Shown here piece by piece: positions 36,444 to 49,464 of a stretch of 64,000 nucleotides of DNA. Each line of letters opens with the position of its first letter. Within the stretch, counting starts at the first letter, position 1. This DNA is from Sipunculus nudus (lineage: Eukaryota; Annelida; Sipuncula; Golfingiida; Sipunculidae). Where the stretch lies: NCBI GenBank assembly GCA_026874595.1, contig CM049311.1:37188676-37252675 (forward strand), read 5' to 3'. A program made the translations under genes and the position numbers. Under the pieces are notes generated by a model, which saw only the letters and a program-made list of their open reading frames with translations, made no database searches and had not been told where the DNA came from.

Positions 36444-37022
36444 ATGCATAGAGTTATTTCAAGGCCATTTTTTATTTTTTACCATTTCTTGATTTTTTTT
36501 TCACCCAGTAAGAATTGGAATCAGTAAGAATTGGAAGTTTTCCACCTTTCTGTCTCCATCTTCTCAATCTCCTCCTTAATTATGTAGGTGTATAATTGGT
36601 AAAGGATGATGATAAAGGCCATGTTGGAAATATGTTGGATCAGAGTTGTTTCAAGGCCATTTCTCATCTTATACCATCTCTTTGATTCTTTTTCCCCCAG
36701 TAAAAATTGAATTTTTATTCTTCCTAGTTCGATTTTTGAATCCTAGTCTTCTCAGACTTCAATTACTTAGGACGTATACTATATAGTGGTGAAGGCTACA
36801 GATACAGGTCATAGAAACATGGTAGGTCAGAGTTGTTTCAAGACCATCTCTCTTTTATACCGTCAAATTATTCTTTATCCCCCATTAAAAATTGTTATTT
36901 TCATTTTTTAGGAAACCTTTTGGATCTCAATCTTCTCCTAACATAGGTGTTTATATGTAGTGAAGGTTGTGGATAAACTCATGAGAAACATGCTGGATCA
37001 CAGTTGTTTCAAGGCCATTTTT
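36444..37022 (+). repeat. ~185-bp tandem array, left part
   Basis: 'gttgtttcaaggccat' recurs at about 36450, 36644, 36827 and 36999, followed each time by 'ttataccat..tgattctttttcccccagtaaaaattg' and 'gtagtgaaggct.tggataaa'. Spacing falls from about 194 to 172 bp. The fourth unit is cut by the element at 37023 and continues at 39651. Confidence 0.8.
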
Positions 37023-39650
37023 AGCTCAGCTGACTATAAGTCATCTGAGCTATAGTCGTGGTCCATTGTCCGTCGTCCGTCCGTCTGTCCGTCCGTCCGT
37101 CCGTCCGTAGATGTGGCACGTTTTGAAACGGTAAGACCTAGGAATCCAAAATTGGGCATAATGTTAGATGTCCCCAAGATCTCCTACCAAGCCGAAAACT
37201 GGGTCTTTGCAACTTCGTTCCTTTGAGAAATTAAGGAAAAACCTCAATTTTTTATTAAAAACCTATTTTCACACTTCAGGACTGCCTAATATCAAAACCA
37301 CTCATCTGTTTTTCCTCATATTTACAATTAATATTCCTCTATATAGTTCCTATGTAAGTGCCAGAAATTATGTCTGTATTATTTAATTTAAAAAAGTTAT
37401 GGGCCCAAACATAATGCATTTTGTAAAAAATCAGGAAAGATATTTGATCACTTAACACAAAAAATGTTAAAGCTATCGACCATTTTTCCAGTAATATAAC
37501 TTTAATGAATCAAAATTAAATTGTATACCAAAACTTAGATGAAAATCTTTTAAATTTTCTAAAATATTAATAAAAATAAAAAATTGGTACCTTAAATTTT
37601 GCCCAACTTTGACCATGGCACGTTTTTTTCCTGTAAGTACTGTGGATTTAATTTTCACAGCATGTTTTTGTTAGCATTTCAACTGTTAACACCAAAAATT
37701 TGAAACCAGTTGATCAAAAACTGTAGATTTTAATAAGTTTTCAAGCACCATGTAACATATTGTTTACATCAAGCTAGTGTTATGCAGTTTGCAAGAGCTC
37801 AGCTCCCCAGCTTCAGCTCTTAGTTCCTTAAATTCGGCATACAGTTAGATGTCTCCAAAATCCCCTACCATGCCAATAATTTGGTCACTAGGACTTAATA
37901 CCTTCGAGATATTAATGAAAAACTTCATTTTTCCATTAAAAACCCATTGTTACACTTCAAGACTGCCTAATATCAAAACCACTGATCTGACTTTAATCAT
38001 AAATAATATACATATTTTTCATTCTCTATGCACATGCCAGAATGATGTCAGTATTGCGTAATTGTTTTAAGTTATGGGCCCAAACATAATGCACTTTGTA
38101 AAAAATCAAGAAATATATTTACTCCCTTAACAAGGGCATTGCTGAAGCTAGAGATTTTTTTGTCAGGGATGTAACATTATTTAATCAAGATTCAATTGAA
38201 TACCCAAAATTAGTTCTGAATTTTTCAAATTTTATAAGTTATTAGTATAAATATAAAATTAGTACCTTAAATTTTGCCCAACTGTGACCATGGCACGTTT
38301 GTGTCCTGTGAGCACTGTTGATATAATTTTCATATCATGCACACATTAGGATTTCAGCTTTTTAGTTTAGAAAGCTGAAAGAAATTGGCCAAAAAGTGTA
38401 GCTTTTATTAATGTTTTTTATGAGACCCTGTCAGACTTTGGCTCTCTCCAGCCCCTCTTGAGTCACCTATATGTTGACCTTGTTGACCTTTCATCAAATT
38501 ATGCACGCTTGAGGCGAGGCATACAGGAATCCAGGCAGCTTATGGCCAGCCACAGTTGATCCAGGTGTCCAACCCAACTCATCTAGTAGTTTTAACCAAC
38601 AACATAACAATAAACAATAAATTAATAAATTTTTATTGGTTTTTAATAACAAATTAAAGAAAAATAGAAAAGGAATTTGTTAGTTTATAATAACAGGAAA
38701 TTAACTTGCAGTTACTGATGATATAAGAATCTTGTATCGATGGGCACATATTCCAAATAACACCATGCAGTCACCTATGGCATTTTTCAGTTCAATTTTA
38801 ATGATAAAGAAGTAAATCATATTATTCATTACTCATCATTAGGGATCATATGAAGGAAATTAATGATAGACAAAGATGCAGTTGATAATATTAATCTAGA
38901 TTCCTACTGTGTCTAGTGTGTACATTGATGTGAAATTAGTCCAAAATGAATTTTTTACCATTTATTTTTTAATATAAATAAAAGCCATAAAACCAGGTAC
39001 TTATGATCATTATTTAAATGTGTGAATTTTGTATATTCTGGATTCTCAGCATCATTGGTTGGTGAAACTGAATAAATACCAGACATGGTGCGAATACTTT
39101 GTAATTGTATTTAAATACGAATATGATTATGTACTCCATTATAAAATTTCTTGCATAAAGAATAGGAATTCAGGTAAAAATGAAAGTATATGAATACTCG
39201 TGCAAATACTTTCAAAATGTATTCATGAATGCATTCATGAATATATTCTTTAATATTATTTTAATAATCATATCAGTTATATTTAAAAAAATCATATGAT
39301 TCTCTTATTATTTTTTATAAAAATTATATTTGGGACAATATTTGAATTTTTTTTTAATAAATAGTTAAACTCTTATATTATATGTTCTGCTTATAAGTTA
39401 TATGGCCAAGTCAAAATCTGTGTGACAATAGTACTCCATTTGTTAATAAAATAAATGAAATCAATCCTCTTCCCTGTCTCCAAAGGTACTATCAAAATCA
39501 TACATAAGCAAAATCATACATAAGTTAAACAACAACAACTTATAATACAGCTTATATTTATTACCACACAAAACCAGCATGTGCCTCATTTCTAAATAAT
39601 ATTTTTTTATCATATATAAGAGCTGAGCGTCGTGACCCATAGGTCCCTTG
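37023..39650 (+). mobile_element. Full-length Helentron-like element, long form (copy B)
   Basis: It agrees with the element at 2158 from AGCTCAGCTGACT to CTTG with only scattered differences, and the (GTCC)n tract is shorter. The right end is GAGCTGAGCGTCGTGACC, CATA, GGTC, CCTTG. It sits inside one unit of the ~185-bp array, with junctions 'ggccattttt' and 'tttattttct', so the target was a T run. The interior again has two related modules and the AT-rich 3' tail. Confidence 0.83.
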
Positions 39651-39830
39651 TTTATTTTCTACCCTCTCTTTTTTTCTTTTCTGATGTAAGAATTAGAATT
39701 TTCATTCTTTCCGGGGAGATTTATAGATCTCAGCCTTCTTCAGTTTTGTTACATCTAGGTATATATGTAGTGAAGCCTATGGATAGCAACAGCATGGATC
39801 ATACATGTTTCAAGCGTAATAACATCCATG
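39651..39830 (+). repeat. ~185-bp tandem array, right part after the insertion
   Basis: 'tctgatgtaagaattagaattttcattctttcc', 'gatctcagccttctt' and 'tatatgtagtgaagcctatggata' continue the unit broken at 37022. The flanks join in register when the element is left out. Confidence 0.75.
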
Positions 39831-40058
39831 TACATGAATGAATGTGAAACAGACTTAAAGAAGAAGTAACATCACAGAAGCAATTAATGGTAATGAATAT
39901 ATCTTCAGTGCACAAAGGAAGGTTTTTCATGCATTAATTGTGATGACTTTTGATTTTGAAGTTTGAAGATTAAGGCAAGAATTAACCATAAAAATCCTGG
40001 CTGGCTTTCTGCACAGTTCTTGACTATAAAATAGATGTTATCTCTCTCTCTCTCTCCC

Positions 40059-40102
<44 letters not shown>

Positions 40103-42522
40103 ATTTGTTCACTATATAAGTATACCAATGGATAAAGTTATGATCCTGGAATCCAACCAGGTTTATCAGACTGATGTGATGAGAAATGAGTGATGAGTGA
40201 TGTCAGTACCTGATTATAGGAGACACCAGTAAATCTTATCCTTATGGATGGAGAGTCAATGATTAACCAAGCTACCGTGTTCTATTGTCCTGAAGCCCTC
40301 CAGGTACAGCCGACCTCAGTTTGTCAATAATGTGCTGATCAGCTGATCTGTTTGACAGTAATGACAGTAAACCTACAGGACAAGCACCAGCTGTTTCACC
40401 TGAGGCATCGCTAATAAACTGTGCTGACAGGAAATGAATAGGGTGGAATTGGTTTACCTTAGCTCCATGTGGTATGCTTCATTGCTCCATCTCCTACCTG
40501 ATGCCAGAATATATAACTGCTAGCAGACTGTACCTGTGCTGCATATGTCTCATGTGTGAGGTTGTAAGATTTCTCCTACTGATAAAATAAAACAACACAG
40601 CATATTAAGTTTTAAGTTACCAAATGGCCAAAAGGTCGATGTCTGAATTTTGTATTTTTTTTAATACTATGCAAAAACATCATACTGCCAGTCCATGGGG
40701 GTATGTGTCTTACTAAAGACATTGGCTACTCAACTTCACTGGTGCTCATAACTTCAATCATTCCTAATACCCTGACACTTTTAATTACTACTAACCAAGT
40801 GACTTGCTTAAGAATCTTTGGTAGCTGCAAGCTGGCTACCTGGACATGCAAGTGAATGTGTCCACCTGCAGTACTCTGCCCTGTATAGGGCCTCCTACAT
40901 ACTCGTTCAGACTTTATTGGTAAGTCCACTTGTAGTGTAGGAGGGGTGTATCTGTTGAAGGTATATATGGAATAATCTACAAAGTGATATCTGTAACAGA
41001 TTAGCAAATACTAGTCCTGTGCTGTTTAAGCAGAGGTTTTGAAACACAGTGTATGACATATGCTGTCAACACTATCTTATCAGTGGCCTAGGGAGACCCT
41101 GAATCTATGATTAATGACCCAATGTATAGGGCAGTTTATTAGAGTTTATTGGAAAGCAGACAGATGCTGGATATAACAGGGAGGAAAAAACAATTTGTTT
41201 GATAAGGTAAAGTAGGGGGGGAGGTGACCTGAGAATAGTTCGAGGGCATGGTCAAAGTACAAATCAGTCTCGATCCTGACAGAGTTTAGCTGGGGCTGAC
41301 TGGGCCAGTGGGTGAAAAGAATGCATGGATTGAGGAACACCTTTATGGGGCATTGCCAAAAACGAAGAATTACAGTAGGATGCTGGGAGGTATTATTTTT
41401 TTGTCTTGGTTGGTTGGATTGTTTGTTACAGTTTTACTTAAACAATATAATGAACTTGTTTATGAAATTAATCTTAGCTTTAGGGTAACAACATAGGACC
41501 ATCCATTCATTTTGCAGGTCTGAATAATGATAATCATTATATGTTTTTAAAGGATTCTTTACCATTAATTAACATAGCTAGTGCTTTTTGGTAATTATCC
41601 TGTCCCAGGATCTGCCTTTGTCAGAGCAATCATAACTCACACGACATCTAACCATAGTCCAAGACACATTTAGCAAACCTGTGAGCTTAAATTATGCAAA
41701 ATGAGCCTAATTGTTTAATATTTCACAGAAAATGATCCTAGCATAGTGCTATTCAAAGTTGATTTTAATGGTACTGGTTGAGTGTTTTTTACCTGAGTTA
41801 CAGGATGCTGAACTTAGTCATTTGGCTATAAGTAAACCTGTATCAGACTGAGGGCAGTAGTTGTCTTTTTCTGCAAAAGTACTAGCTGTGTCAAATTCTT
41901 TCATATCATAAATGAATTATTATTATTTGTTTAAGTAGTCCCTTCAAATAATTTCCCTTAATTAGAGGCCCTTGAAATTTGTTATTATACCTTACAAGTT
42001 AACTGTGTGAAGCTGTTACATATGACATCATACAGTTTGTCAACATTTATTACACCATGCAAAGAGATATTTTGCTTTCAAATCCACTCTGGTTATACTG
42101 TTAATATTGAACAAAATGTGTAAAAAAGCTTTCAAAGTGATAGAAATGTGAGATAACTAGGTTTATAAAGCTAGTACCTGTTAACAGTAATATATTTAGA
42201 GCTGTCTGAGGAGAAATGAGAACTGTACAGGTATTATAAATAACTGGGTGTCCAAACCAAACTTCTGTGTAAGGTTATTCCATCAATAAGATGAAATTGT
42301 TAATTTACATTAAATAAGCCTCTGTTATCATTCTTGATATATTAATATCAGCTTGAAAAATATATCAGGGGGAAAATAAGCCCAAGTTTTGTCAGTGTGT
42401 ATATAAATAAATTTATATAGCAAATCCATGCACTATTTCAGATTTTTCACAGGCCAATTTTGTCAGTGTTTATAAACAACTTTGCGTATTGCCAGATATA
42501 GAAGAGGAACACCTGCTTCTAT
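39831..42522. other. Unassigned, with a (CT)n tract at 40040-40100 and a 5' remnant at 41672
   Basis: A long CT microsatellite lies at 40040-40100. At 41672, AGCAAACCTGTGAGCTTA after 'cattt' is a remnant 5' end of the AGCGAACCTGTGAGC group. An open frame of 93 codons on the minus strand at 40726-41007 has no recognisable domain. No other feature is seen. Confidence 0.5.
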
Positions 42523-42995
42523 TTAAAGGAGCCAAATCACATATCTGACTTTTATAAACTAAAGGTAATCCTTTGGAGATTTTATAAAAATAAACAAAAA
42601 AAAAACATTGATATCTCTGCACACAGGCTACTTGTTTTGTTTATATCAATGTGTTTATAATATGTGGGGGCTGGCCAAAATAATTAAAACATATTCAACA
42701 AGGGCATCTGGCAGCAAGTCAGATAAGCCAGAGCTTTGCAAAAGTTACCTTTCTTCCTCCTCATATATGCATGAACCTCTCACCTTAGGTTATGTTTTTC
42801 CCCGTGTGTCAATATTGCTGTGTTTACAAACATGTTATTGTTGTTTATAAACAAGTCCATACATTGTTCACAAAGATGTTATAAGAACTTTTCCCCACCA
42901 AGAAAACCCCTTAGATCATTAATATATACACAGAGGAAGCCAGAAATCACATAAATTCTTTTTCAAAAGGGTTATGGGTGAATGGGCACCTTTAA
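42523..42995 (+). mobile_element. TTAA-flanked MITE (family 1, copy 2)
   Basis: The ends TTAAAGGAGCCAAATCAC and GTGAATGGGCACCTTTAA are imperfect inverted repeats flanked by TTAA on both sides. The interior aligns with the element at 28826. About 470 bp long, it carries no coding sequence. Confidence 0.72.
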
Positions 42996-43548
42996 CTACT
43001 GCTGCAACTTTGTATTGCATTTATATGGTATTAAGTTCTGTGCAATAGTTTAGTCAGTCCATGCAAGATTGTTAGTAAAATATGAGCTTATTACCAGAAT
43101 GGATAAGTGAAGGATTTCATGAGTGAAGACCTTGGTTTTCATTGAAACTTCTTGCAACAATATGCTGTACCTTCTGATTTCATTTGCTGCACCAAGTTTG
43201 CAACACCTCGATCTGTGCATGGAGAAGAGGTGTTGGACTTCTCAGTTATATGAGAATGTGTTAATTGTCTGATAACACTGTTTCATGCTTGAATCAAATA
43301 CATGTTCTTTTCAGGTTCATCATTTATTAGTACTTGCATGAACATATGCCTTTCACACATGAACTTTTAAAATAGTCAAATACATTTATAAAAAAATTGT
43401 AAAGTATATTATCAACCAAAACCTAAATTGACTGTATATTCCATTACACAGGTTTGCAGTAGACCTTTAGGCCCTTTTCTATGTAGCACATAACAAAGTT
43501 TTTTTTTCAGGATAATGGCAATTTATGTTGTTTTTTATTACTTTCTAG
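42996..43548. other. Unassigned AT-rich sequence
   Basis: No gene or repeat is recognised. Confidence 0.4.
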
Positions 43549-44043
43549 TTAAAGGGACATAATCAGGAGCAATATTAATTCTATTCTTTCACACTATCAG
43601 TTCAATTTTGCCTTATACAAAAGTTTCCCAGCAAAACTATCCCAGCACACGGTCTCATTTCTTCGCATACGACTGTTTTACACCTTGTTATTGTCCTGCG
43701 TGTTGGTAAACACAGTCTGTTTACCATAACAAGGCCGCCTGACCGGAGGTCCGATTAAGAGGGGCAACACGCGGTGTTTCAGCCAGTATTATAATTGTAT
43801 TACATTTTTTTGACCAAGTCAGTCAGGGCATCTCCTGATTGGCTCCGCGCAGCACACGGCCCTACGCACAGTGTTTATGTTGACACCTGCGATCGCGCCC
43901 GATTCACTGTTTCTAACACTCGTTTACAGGATTAAGCAAACAGTTTCAAGGCAATATTTTGGCAGGTAAAGATTTCTTTTAAAGGGAAGAAGCTATTTTT
44001 CGTGTTAACTCAACATGCTTTATTGGTGATTGGGCCCCTTTAA
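43549..44043 (+). mobile_element. TTAA-flanked MITE with a GC-rich core (family 2, copy 1)
   Basis: The left end TTAAAGGGACATAATCA and right end TGATTGGGCCCCTTTAA are inverted repeats with a TTAA target duplication. The core is unusually GC- and CpG-rich for this window ('cctgcgatcgcgcccgattcac', 'gcgcagcacacggccc'). An inverted copy is at 48961-49464. The ends resemble family 1, so the two families may be related. Confidence 0.8.
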
Positions 44044-44734
44044 TTATAGCAATCTTGGTTCATGCAACATAATATACTCTGGTGCTACATAAAACAGAAA
44101 ATATGATAATTTTCAGAGGTGTGCTGGATCAACACCAAAATCTAATCAATACTTCATTGGCCCATTTCTTAACTACCCTGAAATTAATTTCATGAGAATT
44201 TTTTCATGATTGCAGTATGTTATGAACACCTTTAATACACAAAAACAGATACACTCTTGAATGGGGTTGTAACTTCATAACAATACCACAACAGTACAAG
44301 CAATAAACATGATGATATTAGTTAATGAGAGTAATCAACAATCCAGTTCATGACAGCTGTCCAGCTTGCATAAAGTGTTCTCCATTACAGCTTAAATAAT
44401 TTACTATTCTTCATCATGAATTTTGCTGAAACATAAGCTGGTAATACAATGTCCTGTCATGAGCTATGTTTTATACCAGTGTGGAAAAGCTTAACATTGT
44501 CCATATTATATTACCACAGTCAGCAAGGTAGTTTTGCTTGAATCTGAAATCACTTTGTCAGGTTACATTACCTATTAATTCACCTGTCTCATCTGTCAGC
44601 AGAACCAAGAGGGAAATGAATGCAGTGAATTTTAAGTTGTATTTGAAACTGCAGGTATAAAGGCATTCTGTGTAATTATGATAGGTCACGCGAACAAATA
44701 CAGTTTTGTAGAAATGAATTTCTTCTTCATCCTG
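44044..44734. other. Unassigned sequence
   Basis: No gene, array or terminal repeat is seen. Confidence 0.4.
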
Positions 44735-45080
44735 TACAGGGCAAATGCAACCATTTTTATACGTCCGTCTGTCTGTCTTACTCTCTGTCTGTCCGTCAAT
44801 AAACCCTTAGCGTCACTGCAATAACTACCAGGGCTGTGATGGATTTTCACAAAACTCATCATAACTACTTATCAATAGATTATCTCATCCAAGTTTGATT
44901 ATAGGCAAAATCTGCACATACTTAATGAGGTCAGAGGTCACAAGGCTACTTTGATGTGTCACCATGATAATTAACTCATTATATATATTAACCAATATAG
45001 TTTTTCACCTGAATTTAATTAATGGCAAAATTCATGCATATTTAATGATGACAGAAGTCACAGTTAAGACATAAGACAAG
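44735..45080 (+). mobile_element. Possible fragment of another GTCCGTC-bearing element
   Basis: CCTGTACAGG, a 10-bp palindrome, is followed by a 'gtccgtctgtctgtc' tract and then two related ~110-bp segments ('tttcac..aa.ttaat.a.ggcaaaat' and 'tttaatga..acagaagtcaca'). The layout (5' fold-back, microsatellite, modules) resembles the Helentron-like groups, but no 3' end or second copy was found. Confidence 0.4.
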
Positions 45081-45148
45081 CATATTATGCACATTTGTGG
45101 TGTTTTTGTTCAAAGCATATTGTCTTAACCAGCCTTTAATGGTATTTA

Positions 45149-45494
45149 TTGTGTATGCTAGGAGGGTTTGGGTTCACCCACATGTGTGTGTGTTTTGTGT
45201 GTTTGTGTGTTTGTTCAGATTTTAACTCAGGCAATCATGAACAGAGTCTCTTGAAATTTTCAAGGTATTTTTTGGAATTGGCCATTAGAGAATTAACTAA
45301 ATATTGGTGTGGATTTGGCACATGATCCGGATTCAGAAACATCATCATGCCAGGAATATTAACAAATGTACAGTCCCTAATTCTTGAATGAACCCTTGAA
45401 CATAGACTGAATAAGTAAGTCCAAACACAGTTATGGGATCGTTCAACAATAGGGACCCCCAGAGGCTTGCATTCCTTAGAATGCAAATTTCTAG
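45149..45494 (+). mobile_element. Rolling-circle-type element with CTAG end (copy 1)
   Basis: A GT-rich tract at about 45183-45212 follows the left end. The body matches 50350-50690 along its length ('tggtgtggatttggcacatgatccggattcagaaacatcatc'). The 3' part reads CCAGAGGC, then the hairpin GCATTC-CTTA-GAATGC (45469-45484), seven bases, and CTAG followed by T. CCAGAGGC inversely repeats the left end GCCTCTGCC of the other copy. No replication-protein frame is present. Confidence 0.7.
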
Positions 45495-45959
45495 TTCATG
45501 ATTGTTGAAATGAAGCTATCAAACTTTCACAATACTGAAGGATTTATATAATAATAACTCTGCATGTGTGGGAGGTATTATGTTATATAAATTGTCTATG
45601 TTGGTTATTGTAATTGTCTGTTCTCAATTTTACTTAAACATTTTTCAACAGATATTGACGAAATTTTGTTGAGGATTAAGATTCCACCCAAGGAACAGTA
45701 CATTTTTTTGGTATTATTCATGCAGAATCATGATAATATGTCTTTTTTAAGGGTTCATGCCATATTATGAAATAGTATTAAGGCTGCGGCTGGACATGTC
45801 ATTATTCACTAGTATTAGGGGAAACATACAAATTTCTGGTAGTGATCATTCCATATACTTCTTGGACTTGCATATGATGCATCAGAGTTTTATCAGCATT
45901 CTAGATATATTCAGGAATTCACAGAAAAAATTAATACATGCGCACAAATCAAATCACGA
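45495..45959. other. Unassigned sequence
   Basis: No gene or repeat is recognised. An 88-codon frame starting at 45757 runs into the next repeat and has no domain. Confidence 0.4.
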
Positions 45960-46200
45960 AGGTATTAGTGCCATCATTTCCTTTTCCTTGCCTGACTTGG
46001 CTGTCCGTCTTATCACATATTAGAAACATGCTCGCATGCATAAGAAATTCATCATACATGCAGGAAGATTTACCAAAATGATGATTTATAACAGAATGCT
46101 TTTACAAATGTTAAGTGTTGTTAGAAAGTATACACATGCATATCTAGTGGATGGCCCGGTTGATGTTAAGTGACATTTCTCTTGAGGCCATGACGCAGTT
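45960..46200 (+). repeat. Dispersed repeat, copy 2
   Basis: Shares ordered phrases with 7130-7350, including 'catgctcgcatgcataagaaattca' and 'gttagaaagtatac..tgatgttaagtgacat'. Old and diverged; class unknown. Confidence 0.45.
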
Positions 46201-48104
46201 TAAAAAGTGACAAAAAAATTTGTGTCCTCATCAATATTTTTAGTAGGATTATCAATATGACATCTAGGCTCTCTTCATAATGTCAGAGGGAAGAAAAAAA
46301 AGCTCTGCCAAATGAATCTAATAAGATTCATTATTATATTTTTTTTAATGAAAGCATGAAAAAAGCATGGTTGTGTTTGACCCTGGGATAAATCAAGGTA
46401 GTTTGTGGTTTTGATATTATTTTTAATATTGCATTACACAAGGCTACCTCCTAATGTGATTAATTGTCTACTGTTATTTGGATGTTGCTAGGTAACTTAA
46501 TCTGCTTTTGGGGACATAAAAATGCATAGGCAGCAATCATTAAGGCAAGAAATGATTTTTTAAAAAATTAATGAGAATATGGCTAAAATACAGGTTATAT
46601 CTAGCTGTTTGTTGTTTTCTGATCACATGGATTTCATATCTCATGATTTAAATTGTTTAAAAAAAACTCAATTTATATGCATTTGAAGCAGGAGGGTTTA
46701 CTCAAGCCAGGTATTTATGTTCCATGTGGGATGAATCCAATTTAATGGTTATCTCACCTGGGTGCAGTTTCCATGGTGACGCAATATGAATCTTTCATCT
46801 TTTTTCTGGTGTTCCTGGACTTTTTCAGCAAAGCAAGTTGAATGGTTTGTGATCAGATCTCACATATTTATCAAAGAGATAAGTACACACAAATCATCAT
46901 AATATAAGAAGAAAAGCATTCAATTTTCAAATTTAAGCAAAGATTATTTACAGCACACATAAACTTGTATTTCCATTAAACTGATAATTCTTCTCTTAAA
47001 GTTTTAATTAAAGTTAACAAATGTATATCAAAGGCACATGTATTTCTATAATATATAAACTAGAAGAGCTAGTATCTATCCTTGCACTGGCATGGATTAG
47101 CTAATGCAACTTCACTAAGTTCATCTTAGTTGCACTAGTTTTCCATGGACCAAGTTCACCTGCTGATTTGCATAGTTCCGATAAATGCCACTTTGTATTG
47201 TCTCAAATAGTATCAGATTCCTCAGAATATATGAGAAAATTTATCTAAGGACACATTTGGCATTGTTCTCAATTTTCATGAAGAAAAACATATTTCAGAG
47301 GCATTTGCATGCCTGGCCAGCCATGTCTCAGAATTACATGATAGGAATTTATTATCACCTTCAGTTATAAAATATAGATAATAAATTTGCAGTTGCATCA
47401 GAATCAAGAGTTTCTCCACTGATGATGAGGATAAATGCAAAGTATAATGCAAACTTGAATGGTCTGTGACCTCTAAGTGGCACTCTCAATCAACAGAAGA
47501 TGATTAAAACTGCATGTATGATATTAAATTAGCATGTTATTTTCCAGCTTTCTGGATCTGGTTTTGTATGTACAGACTTATAGAAATAATCAGTTCATAA
47601 CCTCAATTTTAGGCATGCTAGGTCTACATTTTGGGCTCTTTACATTTAGTGTTCTTGAAAGAATAAACATTAAACATTGAATGTTTGTCCAAGCATTAAA
47701 TGAAATGTGTCTGAGTCAACACACTGGATCAGTTGATCAGTCAGCCCGTCACAGCTAGAGCATGTTACAAATTGGGCAAAAAGTCATCTGGCCCTCTTGT
47801 GGCCAAAACCCATCAAAGCAAGCCAAAATTGATGAAAAAATCTTCTGGTATGGGGACGCAAACCCTCCATGAGTGATGGTGCTAAAAGAAGGGTTTCAAG
47901 GTGGTTATCCGATTGGAAATGGATGTTCTTTTTCATGGGATTTTTTTTCAATGGATTTGTGTCTTGAAAAAAAAATAGGTGTTGTGATATTGCTGCCCTA
48001 GACTTACACATGTAAAACTAATCAGCATTCATGCATGACCATGCTGAACATTCAGATATACTGTCACCTCGCTTGGGATGGTCAGAGAGTGTGACATTAG
48101 CACT
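46201..48104. other. Unassigned AT-rich sequence
   Basis: No tandem array, terminal repeat or copy of another part of the window is seen, and no open frame has a recognisable domain. Confidence 0.4.
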
Positions 48105-48346
48105 TAGTAACAGACAGTTTGGTAGACAATTCTGAAAGCTTTTAATTATCCTGGAAATGCTTCTTGCAAATAAACTGAGTGGACAATTGTGTATGCCATT
48201 TTAAAAGCTTTTATTCTGCCAAGGCTACCTACAGTTAAACTTAGTAGGCAATTTTTTAGACAATTCAGTAAGCTTTTATTTAAAAAAGGCTACTTAGGAA
48301 TCAACTGAGTAAACAACTGGATGGACAATTCCGTAAGCTTTATATG

Positions 48347-48640
48347 TCCTGGGACTGGGGGCGTTGGTGTTAAGGTTAAGGTACTGGGCTCATTATCAAG
48401 AGGTCTTGAGTTGAAATCCCAGTCAGGCCCATACACTCTGCCAAGACCCTTGGGCAAGGTCAAACCGTAAGTGTGTCACTGTCCACCCAGCACTAGAAAT
48501 GGGTACCAGTAAATACTAGGAAGGTAACCAGCAAATGACCAGCATCCCAACCAGGAGGAGTTTAACTCCTACATTGCTTTACACTACAGAAACTTGGATA
48601 AAATCTGGTGATCCAGTAGGCTCGACTGTAAAAGTCCAAC
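48347..48640 (+). mobile_element. tRNA-derived SINE of a second type
   Basis: The head has 'ggcgttggtgttaaggttaaggtactgggctc' (A-box region) and 'tcttgagttgaaatccc' (decayed B box). The body includes 'cttgggcaaggtc', 'tgtccaccca' and, at about 48575, 'tttacactacagaaacttgg'. The body is unlike that of the SINEs at 18738 and 22484. 'aaccggagaatctggagaaaacc' at 48790 may be part of a further related copy. Known SINE bodies in invertebrates have similar phrases, but family is not assigned. Confidence 0.55.
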
Positions 48641-48960
48641 AGACTTTTTATATCCTGGGAAGGTTACTTTGGGATAAACTGAGTAAACTTTATTTATTTT
48701 ACATGGATTGTACAATTGGTTATAATAACTAATTCAAGGCACTCTCCATGGCTGAGATGTTGGCGCTCGGGTAGTCAGTAAGGGTAGAGAAAACCGGAGA
48801 ATCTGGAGAAAACCACCATCCTGGGACAGTAGACAACTGGGTAGAGAACTCTGCAATTTATATCACTGAATGCTATTTAAATAAGCTGCATGGGTAGATA
48901 ATTTGGCAGACAATTCTGAAAGCTATATTATCTGGAAAGGGTACTAATTAGAAACCTTAC

Positions 48961-49464
48961 TAAAAGGGACCAAATCACCTATAAAGTATGTTGAGGTAAC
49001 ACAAAAAATAGCTTCTTCCCTTCAAAATAAATCTGTACCTGCCAAAATATTTCCTTGAAACTGTTTGCCTTCTTCTGTAAACGAGTGCTAAAAACAGTGA
49101 ACCGGGCGCGATCGTAGGTGTCAACATAAACACTATCCGTTGGGCCGTGTGCCGCAGGAGCCACAACAGGTGCCAATCAGGAGATGCCCTGACTGACATG
49201 GCCCAAAAAATGCAATACATGTTCCGCTTGCTGAAACACCGCGTGTTACCCCTCTTAATCGGATCTCCGGTCACGAGGCCTTGTTAAGGTAAACAGACTG
49301 TGTTTACCAACACGCAGGGCTAAAACAAGGTGTTAAACAGTCGTATGCGAGTAAATGAGACTGTGTGCTGGGATGGTTTTGCTGGGAAACTTTTGTTTAA
49401 AGCAAACGTGAAATGATAGTGTGAAAGAATAGGAGTAATATTGCTCCTGATTATGTCCCTTTAA
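48961..49464 (-). mobile_element. TTAA-flanked MITE with a GC-rich core (family 2, copy 2, inverted)
   Basis: The sequence is the reverse complement of 43549-44043 along its full length. The left flank is TAAA, a one-base change from TTAA; the right flank is TTAA. It is inserted in the ~70-bp minisatellite. A 99-codon minus-strand frame across the core is interrupted in the other copy and is not considered coding. Confidence 0.8.

Noticed and set aside
40726-41007. 93-codon minus-strand frame as a gene
   Set aside because: No recognisable domain, no copy, no splice context; length is within chance expectation for this window.
43549-44043. CpG-island promoter
   Set aside because: The GC-rich core is inside a TTAA-flanked repeat with an inverted copy at 48961, so composition is explained by the MITE.
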